DNA from: an uncultured Bacteroidales bacterium | GTDB lineage: Bacteria > Bacteroidota > Bacteroidia > Bacteroidales > P3 | Assembly (NCBI GenBank): GCA_910578275.1 | Contig: CAJTPR010000008.1 | Span: 45,457-109,456, forward strand | Reading direction: 5' to 3' | Length of the DNA stretch: 64,000 nucleotides | Shown: positions 9,848 through 18,375 of the stretch, one piece after another | Layout: each line of letters opens with the position of its first letter | Position numbering within the stretch: position 1 is the stretch's first letter | Position numbers and translations under genes: made by a program | The notes under the pieces: generated by a model | What the model saw: only the letters and a program-made list of their open reading frames with translations | Databases searched by the model: none | Told to the model about the DNA's origin: nothing

Positions 9848-10909
9848 CTATTTGTTGAAAGCCTGCCAGCCTTGGGCGACAAGCCGAATGAGGCCGCCGT
9901 TTCGGGGAACCATGAAATTTCCCTGCGCTTTCTCCACCATGTGGCCGATTACCTTTATCTGCCGGCAATCCTTTATCTTCTCGTAGTCTTTCTGGTCGAC
10001 GGTGAACAAAAGTTCGTAGTCTTCCCCGCCGCTCAAGGCCGCCACCTCGGGAAGAATCTTGAAAAGCTCGAGCGCCTTGCAGGTCTCGGCATCCACGGGA
10101 ATCTTTTCCTGATACAGCATGCAACCGCAATCCGATTCCTTGCTCAAATGCAGGATCTCGGAAGCCAGCCCGTCGGAGACGTCTATCATCGAAGTGGGTT
10201 TCACGTCCAACCCGGCCAACAGATCCACGATGTCCAGACGAGGTTCGGGCTTGAGCTGGCGTTCCAGCACATACGAGAAATCCTTGAAGTCGGGCTGCAT
10301 GGCCGGATTCGCAAGGAACTCGCGCTTTTCCCGTTCAAGCAACAACAATCCGGCATAAGCCCCGCCCAAGTCGCCCGAGACACAAAGCAAGTCGTTTTCC
10401 TTGGCTCCGCTCCGGTAGGCTACCTTTTCGGGCAAGGCCGAACCGATTACCGTTATCGAAAGACAAAGCCCGGACCGGCTCGAAGTAGTGTCGCCCCCGA
10501 CCAAGTCCACGCCGTAACGATCGCAACAAAGCCGCATACCGGCATAAAGTTCGTCGATGGCTTCCAGCGAATACCGGTTCGAGACCGCCATGCCTACCAG
10601 CACCTGCAAAGGTTTGGCGTTCATGGCCGCAATGTCCGAAAGGTTCACGGCAATCGCCTTGTAGCCCAAATGCTTGAGCGGACAATAGGTCATGTCGAAG
10701 TGAACGCCTTCTATCAACAGGTCCTTGGAAACCAGCTGCACGTGCCCTTGAGGAATCCGCAAGACCGCCGCGTCGTCGCCCACGGCTTTGAGCGTGCTTT
10801 GCGGGTTATGGACGGGCAAGTCCCTGGTAAGCCTGTCTATCAACCCGAATTCGCCCAAGGTTTCCAATTCGGTGCGGGTTTGTCCGCCCTTGTCTTGCAA
10901 GTCTTCCAT
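9848..10909 (-). CDS. thiL: Thiamine-monophosphate kinase
   Basis: Phosphorylates thiamine monophosphate to the active diphosphate. The 353-residue PurM-like ATP-binding protein shows the GDDAAVL motif near residue 44, NLSDIAAMNAKP near 90, GGDTTSS near 138, IDVSDGLASEI near 243 and SGGEDYELLF near 294, all hallmark ThiL segments. Length is normal. The gene starts 12 bases after the end of the small exporter subunit, so it may be read from the hemerythrin-gene promoter as the fifth gene of that run. No TPP riboswitch or other thi gene is visible nearby. Confidence 0.93.
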   Translation of the reverse strand: MEDLQDKGGQTRTELETLGEFGLIDRLTRDLPVHNPQSTLKAVGDDAAVLRIPQGHVQLVSKDLLIEGVHFDMTYCPLKHLGYKAIAVNLSDIAAMNAKPLQVLVGMAVSNRYSLEAIDELYAGMRLCCDRYGVDLVGGDTTSSRSGLCLSITVIGSALPEKVAYRSGAKENDLLCVSGDLGGAYAGLLLLEREKREFLANPAMQPDFKDFSYVLERQLKPEPRLDIVDLLAGLDVKPTSMIDVSDGLASEILHLSKESDCGCMLYQEKIPVDAETCKALELFKILPEVAALSGGEDYELLFTVDQKDYEKIKDCRQIKVIGHMVEKAQGNFMVPRNGGLIRLVAQGWQAFNK

Positions 10910-10921
10910 CTTCGATTCTGG

Positions 10922-11407
10922 TTAATGGTAACGGGTAAGCGACTTGGCACGACGCGAAAAGATGAACATGGGCATTGATGCACCCACCGTCATGCAGAGG
11001 ATTACCGTTACCGTTATGATTACGTTCAAGAAAAATTCATTAAGATACACGAACGCGTTCCCTTGCTGGTTCACGTTCTGCATGAACAGGATGATGGAAA
11101 ACACCGCCTTGTAGGCGTACATCCCCGGAACGAACGGCAAAAGGGCGGGTATGTAGAGCGTGGTCATGGGGCATTTGACCATGCCGCCCATCCACAGGCT
11201 GCCGAATCCCATCAGGAGCGAAGCGGCAAGCGTGGCGGTGGCGATGTCCCAACCGGCCAGCCGCATGAGCAAGTAGCGCCCCGCATAACCTATGGCCGCC
11301 AAGATCATGATGCAAGGCAAAGAACGGCGCGAAGGATTGGAAACGGCTCCGAATCCCAAGGCGGCGAAAGCGGCGCAAACGGCGCGGATAATGGTTTCGG
11401 TTATCAT
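10922..11407 (-). CDS. Threonine/serine exporter family, small membrane subunit (ThrE_2/DUF3815)
   Basis: A 161-residue inner-membrane protein with about five hydrophobic segments, matching the C-terminal half of fused ThrE exporters. The GSLWMGGMVKCPMTTLYIPALLPFVPG region (about residues 69-95) carries the family PA-rich loop. It overlaps the larger partner gene by 4 bases (ATGA), so the two are coupled and almost surely form one transporter. Split ThrE systems are common in Bacteroidota. The true substrate cannot be read: members of this family move threonine, serine or small dicarboxylates. Confidence 0.8.
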   Translation of the reverse strand: MITETIIRAVCAAFAALGFGAVSNPSRRSLPCIMILAAIGYAGRYLLMRLAGWDIATATLAASLLMGFGSLWMGGMVKCPMTTLYIPALLPFVPGMYAYKAVFSIILFMQNVNQQGNAFVYLNEFFLNVIITVTVILCMTVGASMPMFIFSRRAKSLTRYH

Positions 11408-12186
11408 AGCAGGCTACCTTGAAAGACGACCATCGATATGGAGAGCCCCACCGCCAGGCAAAGCACGATCAGGACGGAACGTACCAGACGGGCGATTCCG
11501 ATGAGGGTATGGTTCTCGAAAATGTCGATGACCCCCGTGATGAGCAACACGCCCGGCACCATGAAAAGCACGCTCGTGGCCATGGCCACCGTGACATCGG
11601 CGTGACCGGCCATGGGCGGCAACAACACCAGGCATGAACAAGCGAACGAACTGACGAACGACACGATGATGACGGACAAGAAATGGTCTATTCCCTTTTT
11701 CTTGAGCCATCGCAACAGCCTGAATCCGGCAAAGGTACTGACGAACACGAACAGCATCGCGCCCAAGTCTCCGTCGAACAAACGGCAAAAACAAGCGTTG
11801 GCCACCGAAACCAAAAGCGTCACGAGCCAGGAATTCATGCGGGGCCTTTCCAAAATCTGACGATATTCCCGCCGCAATTCGCCTATGCTCTGATGATGGT
11901 CGAACACTTTCCAGCTCAACGCGCTCAACTCGGCGTTCAATTCGAAACTCACGGGAAGTTGCCGGATATGGACCACTTCCGTGCAAATCTCGTCCTGCTC
12001 GGGATCGGAAAGGGTAAGGATGATGTTGGAAGCGAAAATGGTCATGGTGATGTCCAATCCATAGGCCTCGCATATCCGCCTGGAATTGCGCAAGACCCTC
12101 GTGCAATGCACGCCCGAGCCCAGCAAGACGGCGGCATAGTCGGCGATAAAGCCCGTAATCTCATTGAGTTTGGCGGATTTGTACAT
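11404..12186 (-). CDS. Threonine/serine exporter family, large subunit (ThrE/DUF1212)
   Basis: A 260-residue protein with a soluble N-terminal part (about residues 1-110) and five hydrophobic segments after it. The N-terminal GSGVHCTRVLRNSRRICEAYG stretch (residues 24-44) matches the ThrE/DUF1212 family, and LFMVPGVLLITGVID (near 212-226) is the typical membrane motif. It lies one base after the response-regulator stop and overlaps the small subunit by 4 bases. Context puts it in an operon with a regulator and a hemerythrin-like stress protein, which hints at induction under stress, but this is inference. Confidence 0.83.
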   Translation of the reverse strand: MYKSAKLNEITGFIADYAAVLLGSGVHCTRVLRNSRRICEAYGLDITMTIFASNIILTLSDPEQDEICTEVVHIRQLPVSFELNAELSALSWKVFDHHQSIGELRREYRQILERPRMNSWLVTLLVSVANACFCRLFDGDLGAMLFVFVSTFAGFRLLRWLKKKGIDHFLSVIIVSFVSSFACSCLVLLPPMAGHADVTVAMATSVLFMVPGVLLITGVIDIFENHTLIGIARLVRSVLIVLCLAVGLSISMVVFQGSLL

Positions 12187-12187
12187 G

Positions 12188-12775
12188 TTATTTCACTTCT
12201 TCCAGTTTCACCAGCTTGTTCGCGATGGCATAAATGACAAGACCCGCCGAACTATGGATCTGCAACTTGTTGGCGATGTTGCGGCGATGCGTGATTACCG
12301 TATGCTGCGAAAGGCAAAGCTTGTCGGCGATTTGCTTGTTGGTAAGGCCTTTGACCACGTAAGCGACGATTTCCGTCTCGCGCCGGCTCAGACTCTTTTC
12401 CGATTCGGAGGATTCCGTCCGTCGAGGTGCCAGTTTTCCGAGATTTTCGCGCAATTGCTCGAAATCGTCGAAGACGGACACCGTCCGGTCGAACCCCTGC
12501 AGGTCTTGCAAGCCACGCAGGTTCGTGACCAAGGCGACGCAAAGCATGTCGGGACGGCCGATTTTCGCGCGAAGCTTGGCCGGAGAAACGCCCGGCAAGG
12601 CGGGATCGACCACCAGCACGTCGGGCTTTTCGGCCAAGAGATGATGGTCGAGCTGGCTCACGTCGCGCACCTGGAAAATCCTGAATCCGGCGTTGACCTG
12701 CGTCAACACGGCGGCCAGTCCTTCCCTTATGATGTCCGAGGACTCGGCAATGGTAAAGGTGACTATCCTTTTCAT
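12188..12775 (-). CDS. LuxR/NarL-type response regulator
   Basis: A 195-residue regulator with a receiver-like domain (about 1-115; candidate phospho-acceptor Asp in DVLVVDPALPG near residue 55) and a C-terminal LuxR helix-turn-helix (SLSRRETEIVAYVVKGLTN, then KQIADKLCLSQHTVITHRRN, about 131-169). The start MKRIVTF overlaps the hemerythrin gene stop by 4 bases (ATGA), so I rejected a longer upstream start. No histidine kinase is adjacent, so it is an orphan or is controlled by a signal other than phosphorylation. It probably regulates the operon it sits in. Confidence 0.85.
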   Translation of the reverse strand: MKRIVTFTIAESSDIIREGLAAVLTQVNAGFRIFQVRDVSQLDHHLLAEKPDVLVVDPALPGVSPAKLRAKIGRPDMLCVALVTNLRGLQDLQGFDRTVSVFDDFEQLRENLGKLAPRRTESSESEKSLSRRETEIVAYVVKGLTNKQIADKLCLSQHTVITHRRNIANKLQIHSSAGLVIYAIANKLVKLEEVK

Positions 12776-13467
12776 CGCGCCTTGGCCCTTTCGATCTTTT
12801 CTATGAGAGGAACCAGCAGCACGTCTTCCAGGACATTGTGCTGCCTGAGGTCTTCGGCACAAGTGAAGATGTTGAACAAGGTGGCGTTGAACGCGTGTCC
12901 GGTCTTTCCCGTGTAATATTTGAGGAGAATGTCGCGCAATTCATTGAGCCGGCTTTCTATCTGGTTGTGCTGTTTTTGGAAAATGTCGATATGATAATCC
13001 GGATCGGCCTTGCCTTTGACCAAGGCGCGAATGTACGGAAACACCTTCTTTTCCTCATACTGCATGTGTTTGCGCACCTCGGCCACGTATTCGTCGAAAA
13101 AGCGCATCACCGCCACCGAAACGTCTTTCTGGTCTTTGCCGCGGATGGCTTCCGACAGGTTGTCGCGCAAGGTCGGGAAACGGTAGTCGAGAAAATATTC
13201 GTGCGAGTTGTGCAGGTATCGTACGATGGCTTCGGGATCGAGGTCCGTTTTTCCGGAAGATTGGTCGGTACGCCCGTAAAGGAACAAGTTGGCCACGGCC
13301 AGGAACGTGGGCGTGTCGATCCTGTTCTTGCGGCACACTTCGCCGATGGAGGACTCGCCGAAGCCCATAGGAATACCGAACCGGCTCAAGATGAACAGCA
13401 TGTAATGGTTCTGGCAAACCAACGCGCACATCTTGTCGCTTTCCGTATATCTGGTCTTGGTATTCAT
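12772..13467 (-). CDS. Hemerythrin HHE-domain protein, RIC/YtfE-ScdA-like
   Basis: A 231-residue cytoplasmic protein. The N-terminal 60 residues resemble the ScdA_N region, and a hemerythrin four-helix bundle follows. Candidate di-iron ligands are His in LHNSHEYF (near 86-93), His/Glu in RKHMQYEEKK (near 132-141), His in QKQHNQIE (near 165-172) and His/Glu in LRQHNVLED (near 207-215). RIC proteins repair iron-sulfur clusters after nitric oxide or oxidative damage. This function is inferred from the family. It is the first gene of a minus-strand run with a regulator, a split exporter and thiL, and has an exact -7 element upstream. Confidence 0.82.
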   Translation of the reverse strand: MNTKTRYTESDKMCALVCQNHYMLFILSRFGIPMGFGESSIGEVCRKNRIDTPTFLAVANLFLYGRTDQSSGKTDLDPEAIVRYLHNSHEYFLDYRFPTLRDNLSEAIRGKDQKDVSVAVMRFFDEYVAEVRKHMQYEEKKVFPYIRALVKGKADPDYHIDIFQKQHNQIESRLNELRDILLKYYTGKTGHAFNATLFNIFTCAEDLRQHNVLEDVLLVPLIEKIERAKAR

Positions 13468-13507
13468 GGCTTTTCTTCGTTATTTTGCGCCAAAAGCGTA
13501 CAAATCG

Positions 13508-13515
13508 CAAATTTA
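13508..13515 (-). promoter_or_regulatory. -7 element TAAATTTG for the hemerythrin-regulator-exporter operon
   Basis: Exact TAnnTTTG on the minus strand, 41 bases before the hemerythrin gene. It lies in the 60-base divergent region shared with the Nif3 family gene. No regulator-binding repeat is obvious. Confidence 0.55.
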
Positions 13516-13527
13516 GAAAATTTATTC

Positions 13528-14328
13528 ATGGAAAACGGCTCCCGGATGCAGTTGGGAAAATTGCTGCAAGCCTTGGAGGAATGGGCTCCCCTTGCCCGCC
13601 AGGAAAGTTACGACAACGCCGGCCTCATCCTCGGAAACCGGAACGACGAGGTGAAAAAGGTTCTCGTCTGCTTCGACATCACGCCCGAAGTGGTGGAAGA
13701 AGCCGTGGAAAGGGGGGCGAATGTCATCATTTCGCATCATCCGGCCATCTTCAGGGGCATCAAGCGTATCGATCCCGGTTCGCGCATGGGCAGGATGCTG
13801 ACCCTTTCCCTGCGGCACGGCATCGCCTGGTATGCCATGCACACCAATCTGGACAATACCCCTACCGGAGTGAACGCGTACCTGGCGCAAAAGATGGGCC
13901 TGACAAGGACACGCCCCTTGGTACCGTTCCCGACACAAGCGGACGCGGGAGCGGGCGTGATCGGCACGTTGCCCGACCCGATACGGGAAACGCCGTTGCT
14001 GGACAAGCTCAAGGCGTGGACGGGCGCTCATTGCATAAGGCATTCGGGCTTGACGGGGCGGAGCATCAGGACGGTAGCCCTTTGCGGGGGAAGCGGAGGA
14101 GAGTTCTTCGGCGCGGCGCAGGCCGCGGGCGCGGACGTCTACATTACCGGCGACGTGAAGTATCACGATTTCGCCGATGCCGAAAAAGGAACCTGGCTCG
14201 TGGACATCGGACATTACGAAAGCGAACAATTCGTGAAAGGACTCATTCACGACTACCTGCGCGACAAATTTCCGCACCTGGCCGCATGTATCTCGGAACG
14301 GTCGGTGAACCCTGTCTGCTGCTATTAA
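13528..14328 (+). CDS. Nif3-like dinuclear metal protein (DUF34 / GTP cyclohydrolase I type 2 family)
   Basis: A 266-residue member of the Nif3/YbgI family, which forms hexameric rings with a two-metal site. Metal-binding motifs are present: ISHHP (near residue 70), HTNLDN (near 111) and the C-terminal GHYESEQ (near 230). It is the short form, lacking the roughly 100-residue insert seen in some Bacteroidota homologues. The biochemical role of the family is unsettled; a metal or cofactor repair role has been suggested. It is followed closely by the zinc-ribbon gene, a pairing I recall as common in Bacteroidota. An internal Met (residue 7) could also be the start. Confidence 0.85.
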   Translation: MENGSRMQLGKLLQALEEWAPLARQESYDNAGLILGNRNDEVKKVLVCFDITPEVVEEAVERGANVIISHHPAIFRGIKRIDPGSRMGRMLTLSLRHGIAWYAMHTNLDNTPTGVNAYLAQKMGLTRTRPLVPFPTQADAGAGVIGTLPDPIRETPLLDKLKAWTGAHCIRHSGLTGRSIRTVALCGGSGGEFFGAAQAAGADVYITGDVKYHDFADAEKGTWLVDIGHYESEQFVKGLIHDYLRDKFPHLAACISERSVNPVCCY

Positions 14329-14356
14329 ATTGTCGGATAGTTTGTAGAAAATTTGC

Positions 14357-14364
14357 TAATTTTG
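14357..14364 (+). promoter_or_regulatory. -7 element TAATTTTG for the zinc-ribbon gene
   Basis: Exact TAnnTTTG in the 78-base gap after the Nif3 gene, 42 bases before the next ATG. Confidence 0.5.
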
Positions 14365-14406
14365 CGACCCGCCGTCTTGGACGGCCGCAAATTAAACCCA
14401 CTTACA

Positions 14407-15255
14407 ATGAAAGAGAAAGCCGAAGCCAAAACCAAAGCCGCCAGGAAAACAGCGGCCACGACCGTCCAACCCGCGCAACCCAAAGCGGTTTCCGAAGAAA
14501 GGGACGCGGCCGTGGAACAGAAATTGGTTTCCCTTTACGCGCTGCAAAGCGTGGATTCCGCCATAGACGACATACGCATTCTCCGAGGCGAACTGCCTTT
14601 GGAGGTGCAGGACCTGGAGGATGACATCGCCGGCTACCAGAACAAGATCGACAAGCTCAAGGCCGACATGGACGATATTTCCAAGAACATTTCCGACCGC
14701 AAGAACGCCATCACCGACATCAAGGCCCAGGTGAAGAAATACGAAAAACAGTTGCGCGAGGTGAAGAACAGCCGCGAATACGACGCGCTGAACAAGGAAA
14801 TCGAACTCCAGAACCTCGAAAACCAGCTGCACGAAAAGAAAATCCGTGAAGCCACCGCCTTGCTCGAAAAGAAAAAGGCCGACCTGGAACGCAACGAGGA
14901 AGCTTGTTCCGAACGCCAGAAAGACTTGGAAGTGAAGAAGGGCGAACTTGACGAAATCATCGCCGAGACCGAAAAGGACGAAAAGGCCCTGATGAAGAAG
15001 TCGGAAGAATACCAGTCGCATATCGAACCGCGCTGGCTGCGTCTCTATGAACGTATCCGCAACAACGCCCACAACGGACTGGCCGTGGTTTGCGTGGAAC
15101 GCGACGCCTGCGGCGGTTGCTTCAGCAAGATTCCTCCCCAACGCCAAATCGATATCCGCATGCACAAGAAAATCATCGCCTGCGAATACTGCGGCCGTTT
15201 CCTGGTCGACGAGTCCATCCGCGAGAAAGTGGAAGAATCGATGGAGAAAGAGTAA
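14407..15255 (+). CDS. Coiled-coil C4 zinc-ribbon protein
   Basis: A 282-residue soluble protein. It has an Ala/Lys-rich N-terminal tail (residues 1-35), a long charged coiled coil (about 40-215, including the KNSREYDALNKEIE stretch typical of this family), and a C-terminal four-Cys zinc ribbon with two CxxC pairs (CGGC near 238 and CEYC near 263). The family (CT398-like, zf-RING_7) is conserved in Bacteroidota and other bacteria. A nucleic-acid or chaperone role has been proposed but is not proven. The ATG at 14407 begins the lysine-rich tail and follows the promoter; earlier in-frame codons fall in the promoter. Confidence 0.85.
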   Translation: MKEKAEAKTKAARKTAATTVQPAQPKAVSEERDAAVEQKLVSLYALQSVDSAIDDIRILRGELPLEVQDLEDDIAGYQNKIDKLKADMDDISKNISDRKNAITDIKAQVKKYEKQLREVKNSREYDALNKEIELQNLENQLHEKKIREATALLEKKKADLERNEEACSERQKDLEVKKGELDEIIAETEKDEKALMKKSEEYQSHIEPRWLRLYERIRNNAHNGLAVVCVERDACGGCFSKIPPQRQIDIRMHKKIIACEYCGRFLVDESIREKVEESMEKE

Positions 15256-15276
15256 GCGGGAAACGCACAGGAACGA

Positions 15277-15308
15277 AAAAGCCTCCGGAAATCAACGGAG
15301 GCTTTTTT
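15277..15308 (+). terminator. Rho-independent terminator after the zinc-ribbon gene
   Basis: Stem AAAAGCCTCCG (15277-15287) pairs with CGGAGGCTTTT (15296-15306), the loop is eight bases and the stem runs into TTTTTT. The A-run on the left side lets it also act on the convergent glycosyltransferase gene. Confidence 0.8.
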
Positions 15309-15335
15309 ATTGCAGTCTTTTCAAACACATCCGAC

Positions 15336-16115
15336 CTACGCGCCATAATCGCGTCTTACGGGCAAAAACAACCTCAGCACGATCAACCCGTGAAAGAACA
15401 AGGTCTGCGGCAGACCGAATTGAAGACGCATGACACGGAACCTTTCTTTCCAGGAACGAACCAGCATCTGACGGGATTTGCCGCCTTTCAGATAACAGGA
15501 TACGACTTGATGTGTGTTTTCAATGACGCGCGCCTTCCTGAGCGCCTTCAGCACCCAGTCGTAGTCGGCCGAACACTTGTATCGCAGGTCGTAATTGTCG
15601 GCCAAGGCGCGCCGTACCAGAATCGACTGGTGGCAAACCAGCATGCCCATGCGGAAACTTTCGGGCTTGAGCCTTTCGGGTGCACGCAAACGCCGCATTC
15701 CTGCCAGCTTCCAGTCGGAATCCACCAAACGGGTCTGCCCGTAATAGATGTCCGCCAAACCGTCTTCGGTATCGAACCGGCCGGCCTTGGCGAACACGTC
15801 CGCCAAGAAACGGTCGGAACAGATGAAGTCGCCCGCGTTCAGGAACCACACGTATTTTCCCGTGGCCATGCGCAATCCCTTGTTCATCGCGTCGTAAATA
15901 CCCTTGTCGGGTTCCGAAACCCAGGAAGAAACGATGTCCTTGTTCTGCCCGATCAGTTCCAGGGTGCCATCCTTGGAAGCTCCGTCCACGACGACATACT
16001 CGATAAACGGATAACGCGCCTTTTGCTCACGCACGCTCTCCATGGTCTTGGCCAACAAAGGACGGGCGTTGTACACTACCGTGATGATGCTTACGACAGG
16101 CTTCGGATCATTCAT
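15336..16115 (-). CDS. Family 2 glycosyltransferase
   Basis: A 259-residue GT-A enzyme starting MNDPKPVVSIITVVYNA. The segments VVVDGASKDGT (near residue 42) and PDKGIYDAMNKGLRMATGKY (near 73-92) are those of GT2 enzymes such as the WcaA/PGL-PG0 type, with the metal-binding region LNAGDF near 97. The catalytic base is probably in the SADYDW stretch near 192. It likely adds a sugar to a surface glycan or the T9SS-linked A-type LPS, but the substrate is unknown. A longer upstream reading overlaps the S46 peptidase gene and lacks family sequence, so the Met at 16115 is preferred. Confidence 0.85.
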   Translation of the reverse strand: MNDPKPVVSIITVVYNARPLLAKTMESVREQKARYPFIEYVVVDGASKDGTLELIGQNKDIVSSWVSEPDKGIYDAMNKGLRMATGKYVWFLNAGDFICSDRFLADVFAKAGRFDTEDGLADIYYGQTRLVDSDWKLAGMRRLRAPERLKPESFRMGMLVCHQSILVRRALADNYDLRYKCSADYDWVLKALRKARVIENTHQVVSCYLKGGKSRQMLVRSWKERFRVMRLQFGLPQTLFFHGLIVLRLFLPVRRDYGA

Positions 16116-16138
16116 GACAAGCAAGACCTTAGGATTGA

Positions 16139-18349
16139 TTATTCCACGATATCCATTTCTTCCACAAGACGCGTGGCACCGGCAAACTTGTCGATGATGA
16201 ACAGGCAATAGCGGATGTCGAGCATGATATTGCGGCACATTTGCGGGTCATAGCGGATATCGCTCATCGTGCCCTCCCAGTTACGATCGAAGTTGATTCC
16301 GATCAGATACCCGTCCCCATTGAGCACCGGACTGCCCGAATTCCCGCCCGTGGTATGGTTGGTGCCGACAAAGGCCACCGGCATCTCGCCCAAGGCGTTG
16401 GCATAACGGCCGTAGTCGCGCGAGGCATGAAGTTCCTTCAACTTGTCTTCCACTACATAATCGTACACCTCCGGATTCTCTTTCTCCATGATGCCGTCCA
16501 AGGTGGTATAATGCCTGTATCTGACGGCATCGGCAGGCTGGAACCCTTGCACCTTCCCGTACGTCACCCGAAGCGTGAAATTGGCATCAGGATAGAAGCG
16601 GGAACTCCCCACATTACTCAATACCAGATTGTTTCGAAGGCCTTCGCGCATCAAGACGGCAAAGGCGCCGCTTTCCTTCATGGCCATCTGCCCTTTCATG
16701 TAAACCCGTTGCAGGCTGTCGATCCGTTTGCGGCCTTGCATCAAGAAAGGATAGGTCGTTTGCGCGTAGGCGGAGAAAACCTCGCCAGCATAGACGAAGA
16801 GCGGATCCTTTTCGATGACCTTGCAAGAAGCGGCCTTGTATTTGTCCAAGAAGGCGAACAATTTTTCCTTGGAAACGAAGAGGGAATTATTGTAAAATTC
16901 GTCCAACCGCCTTTTCATGTCCACGCCGGCAAAATCCACGATCCGGACGCGGGTACCGTCGGCTTTGACACGGAACGCCATTTCTTCGAACACGGCGCGA
17001 TCCACTTGCGGATCGTAGTCCTTGAAGAATTTTTCCGCCTTTCGACGGCAATCGGCCAAGGCCTTCGCCAAGGTGACGCTCGTGTCCTGGCCCTTCGATA
17101 CCCGGCAAAGCTTGCCGAACGAATAGGCGAAAGGCACCGCTTCGGGAGCCATCAGATGTTCCTGGAAGACAATGGCGCTCGTGAGATAGGGATCCAGTCC
17201 GGCATAGGCGGATTCCAAGGCAGGCAACACGCCCGCGTATTCCTTTCCGGCCGCTGATTCCGTCCAGACGCTGAACACCTTTTCGTAGGCTTGCTTGCTG
17301 CCGATCACGTCGATACGTTCGATTCCTTTCACCTCGCCCATCCATTTTTTCCATCCGTTGGCTATCGAGGCCGCCTTGGCCGCATATTGGATACGCACCT
17401 TGGCATCCTTTTCCATGGCCGCCTTGATGACGTCGAGCCGGGCGGTACGGGCGGCAATGCGCATGGGATCTTCCCGTTTCAGGATTTGTTCCACCCCGTA
17501 GGAACTCAGATATTCCTGCGTCCGGCCGGGATAACCGAACACGAACGTGAAATCGCCTTCCTCGTATCCGCGCAAGTCTATCTTCAAATGCCGTTCAGGA
17601 CGGTAGGGCTTGTTGTCCGGGCTATACGCGGCGGGGCGGTTGCCGGCATCCGCATAGATGCGGAAAACCGAGAAATCGCCCGTATGACGCGGCCACATCC
17701 AGTTGTCGGTGTCTCCGCCGAACTTGCCGATATTGGAGGGAGGCGTGCCCACCAGACGAACGTCCTTGAACACCTCGTAAACGAAAAGATAGTACTGGTT
17801 CCCGTAGTAGAACGGAAGTATCTTCACTTCCACGTTTTCTTCTTCCAGTTCCTCCTGCAAACGGCGGCCGCGCGCCTTCATGCTGTCCTGCCGGGCTTTC
17901 TCGGGCATATCCGGGACGATACCCTCCAACATGAATCCGGTAACGTCGCGCATTTCCCTCAGGAAGCGGACTTCCAGGCCGGGACAAGGCAATTCGTCCT
18001 GCAGGGTCTTTGCCCAGAATCCTTCGGTGAGGTAATCGTGCTCTACCGAAGAATGAGCCTGGATATGGCCGAAACCGCAATGGTGGTTGGTCAGGACAAG
18101 TCCTTGGGAGGAAACCACCTCGCCCGTGCAACCGCCGCCGAACTGCACCACGGCGTCCTTGAGCGAGGAATGGTTGATTCCGTAAATGTCCTCGGCACTC
18201 AATTGCAAGCCCAGACGCTGCATCTCCTCTTGGTTTTGCCGCAAAAGAAGCGGAATCCACATGCCTTCGTCGGCACGAACCGGCATACACGAAAAAAAGA
18301 TGAAAAACAGGCAAAACGCCGCTTTCGATATTGTCTTGTCCGAGAACAT
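16139..18349 (-). CDS. S46 family dipeptidyl peptidase, DPP11-like
   Basis: A 736-residue secreted serine peptidase that releases dipeptides from the N-terminus of oligopeptides in the periplasm. A signal peptide covers about residues 1-25 (VRA cleavage). The catalytic His is in TNHHCGFG (87-94) and the nucleophile Ser671 in GGNSGSPV. The residue in the FDRNWEG segment (Arg689) corresponds, from memory of published S46 work, to the Arg/Gly position that separates DPP11 (Asp/Glu-specific, Arg) from DPP7 (hydrophobic, Gly). This copy therefore looks DPP11-like. It feeds the amino-acid fermentation suggested by kce-kal. The gene sits 26 bases after porQ on the same strand. Confidence 0.9.
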   Translation of the reverse strand: MFSDKTISKAAFCLFFIFFSCMPVRADEGMWIPLLLRQNQEEMQRLGLQLSAEDIYGINHSSLKDAVVQFGGGCTGEVVSSQGLVLTNHHCGFGHIQAHSSVEHDYLTEGFWAKTLQDELPCPGLEVRFLREMRDVTGFMLEGIVPDMPEKARQDSMKARGRRLQEELEEENVEVKILPFYYGNQYYLFVYEVFKDVRLVGTPPSNIGKFGGDTDNWMWPRHTGDFSVFRIYADAGNRPAAYSPDNKPYRPERHLKIDLRGYEEGDFTFVFGYPGRTQEYLSSYGVEQILKREDPMRIAARTARLDVIKAAMEKDAKVRIQYAAKAASIANGWKKWMGEVKGIERIDVIGSKQAYEKVFSVWTESAAGKEYAGVLPALESAYAGLDPYLTSAIVFQEHLMAPEAVPFAYSFGKLCRVSKGQDTSVTLAKALADCRRKAEKFFKDYDPQVDRAVFEEMAFRVKADGTRVRIVDFAGVDMKRRLDEFYNNSLFVSKEKLFAFLDKYKAASCKVIEKDPLFVYAGEVFSAYAQTTYPFLMQGRKRIDSLQRVYMKGQMAMKESGAFAVLMREGLRNNLVLSNVGSSRFYPDANFTLRVTYGKVQGFQPADAVRYRHYTTLDGIMEKENPEVYDYVVEDKLKELHASRDYGRYANALGEMPVAFVGTNHTTGGNSGSPVLNGDGYLIGINFDRNWEGTMSDIRYDPQMCRNIMLDIRYCLFIIDKFAGATRLVEEMDIVE

Positions 18350-18375
18350 GTCTTTATCTTTCTTAAAAATGAAGT

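Noticed and set aside
10910..13527. TPP riboswitch for thiL.
   Set aside because: No thi-box-like conserved stems are visible before thiL; the gene sits 12 bases after an upstream gene and seems to be read from the operon promoter.
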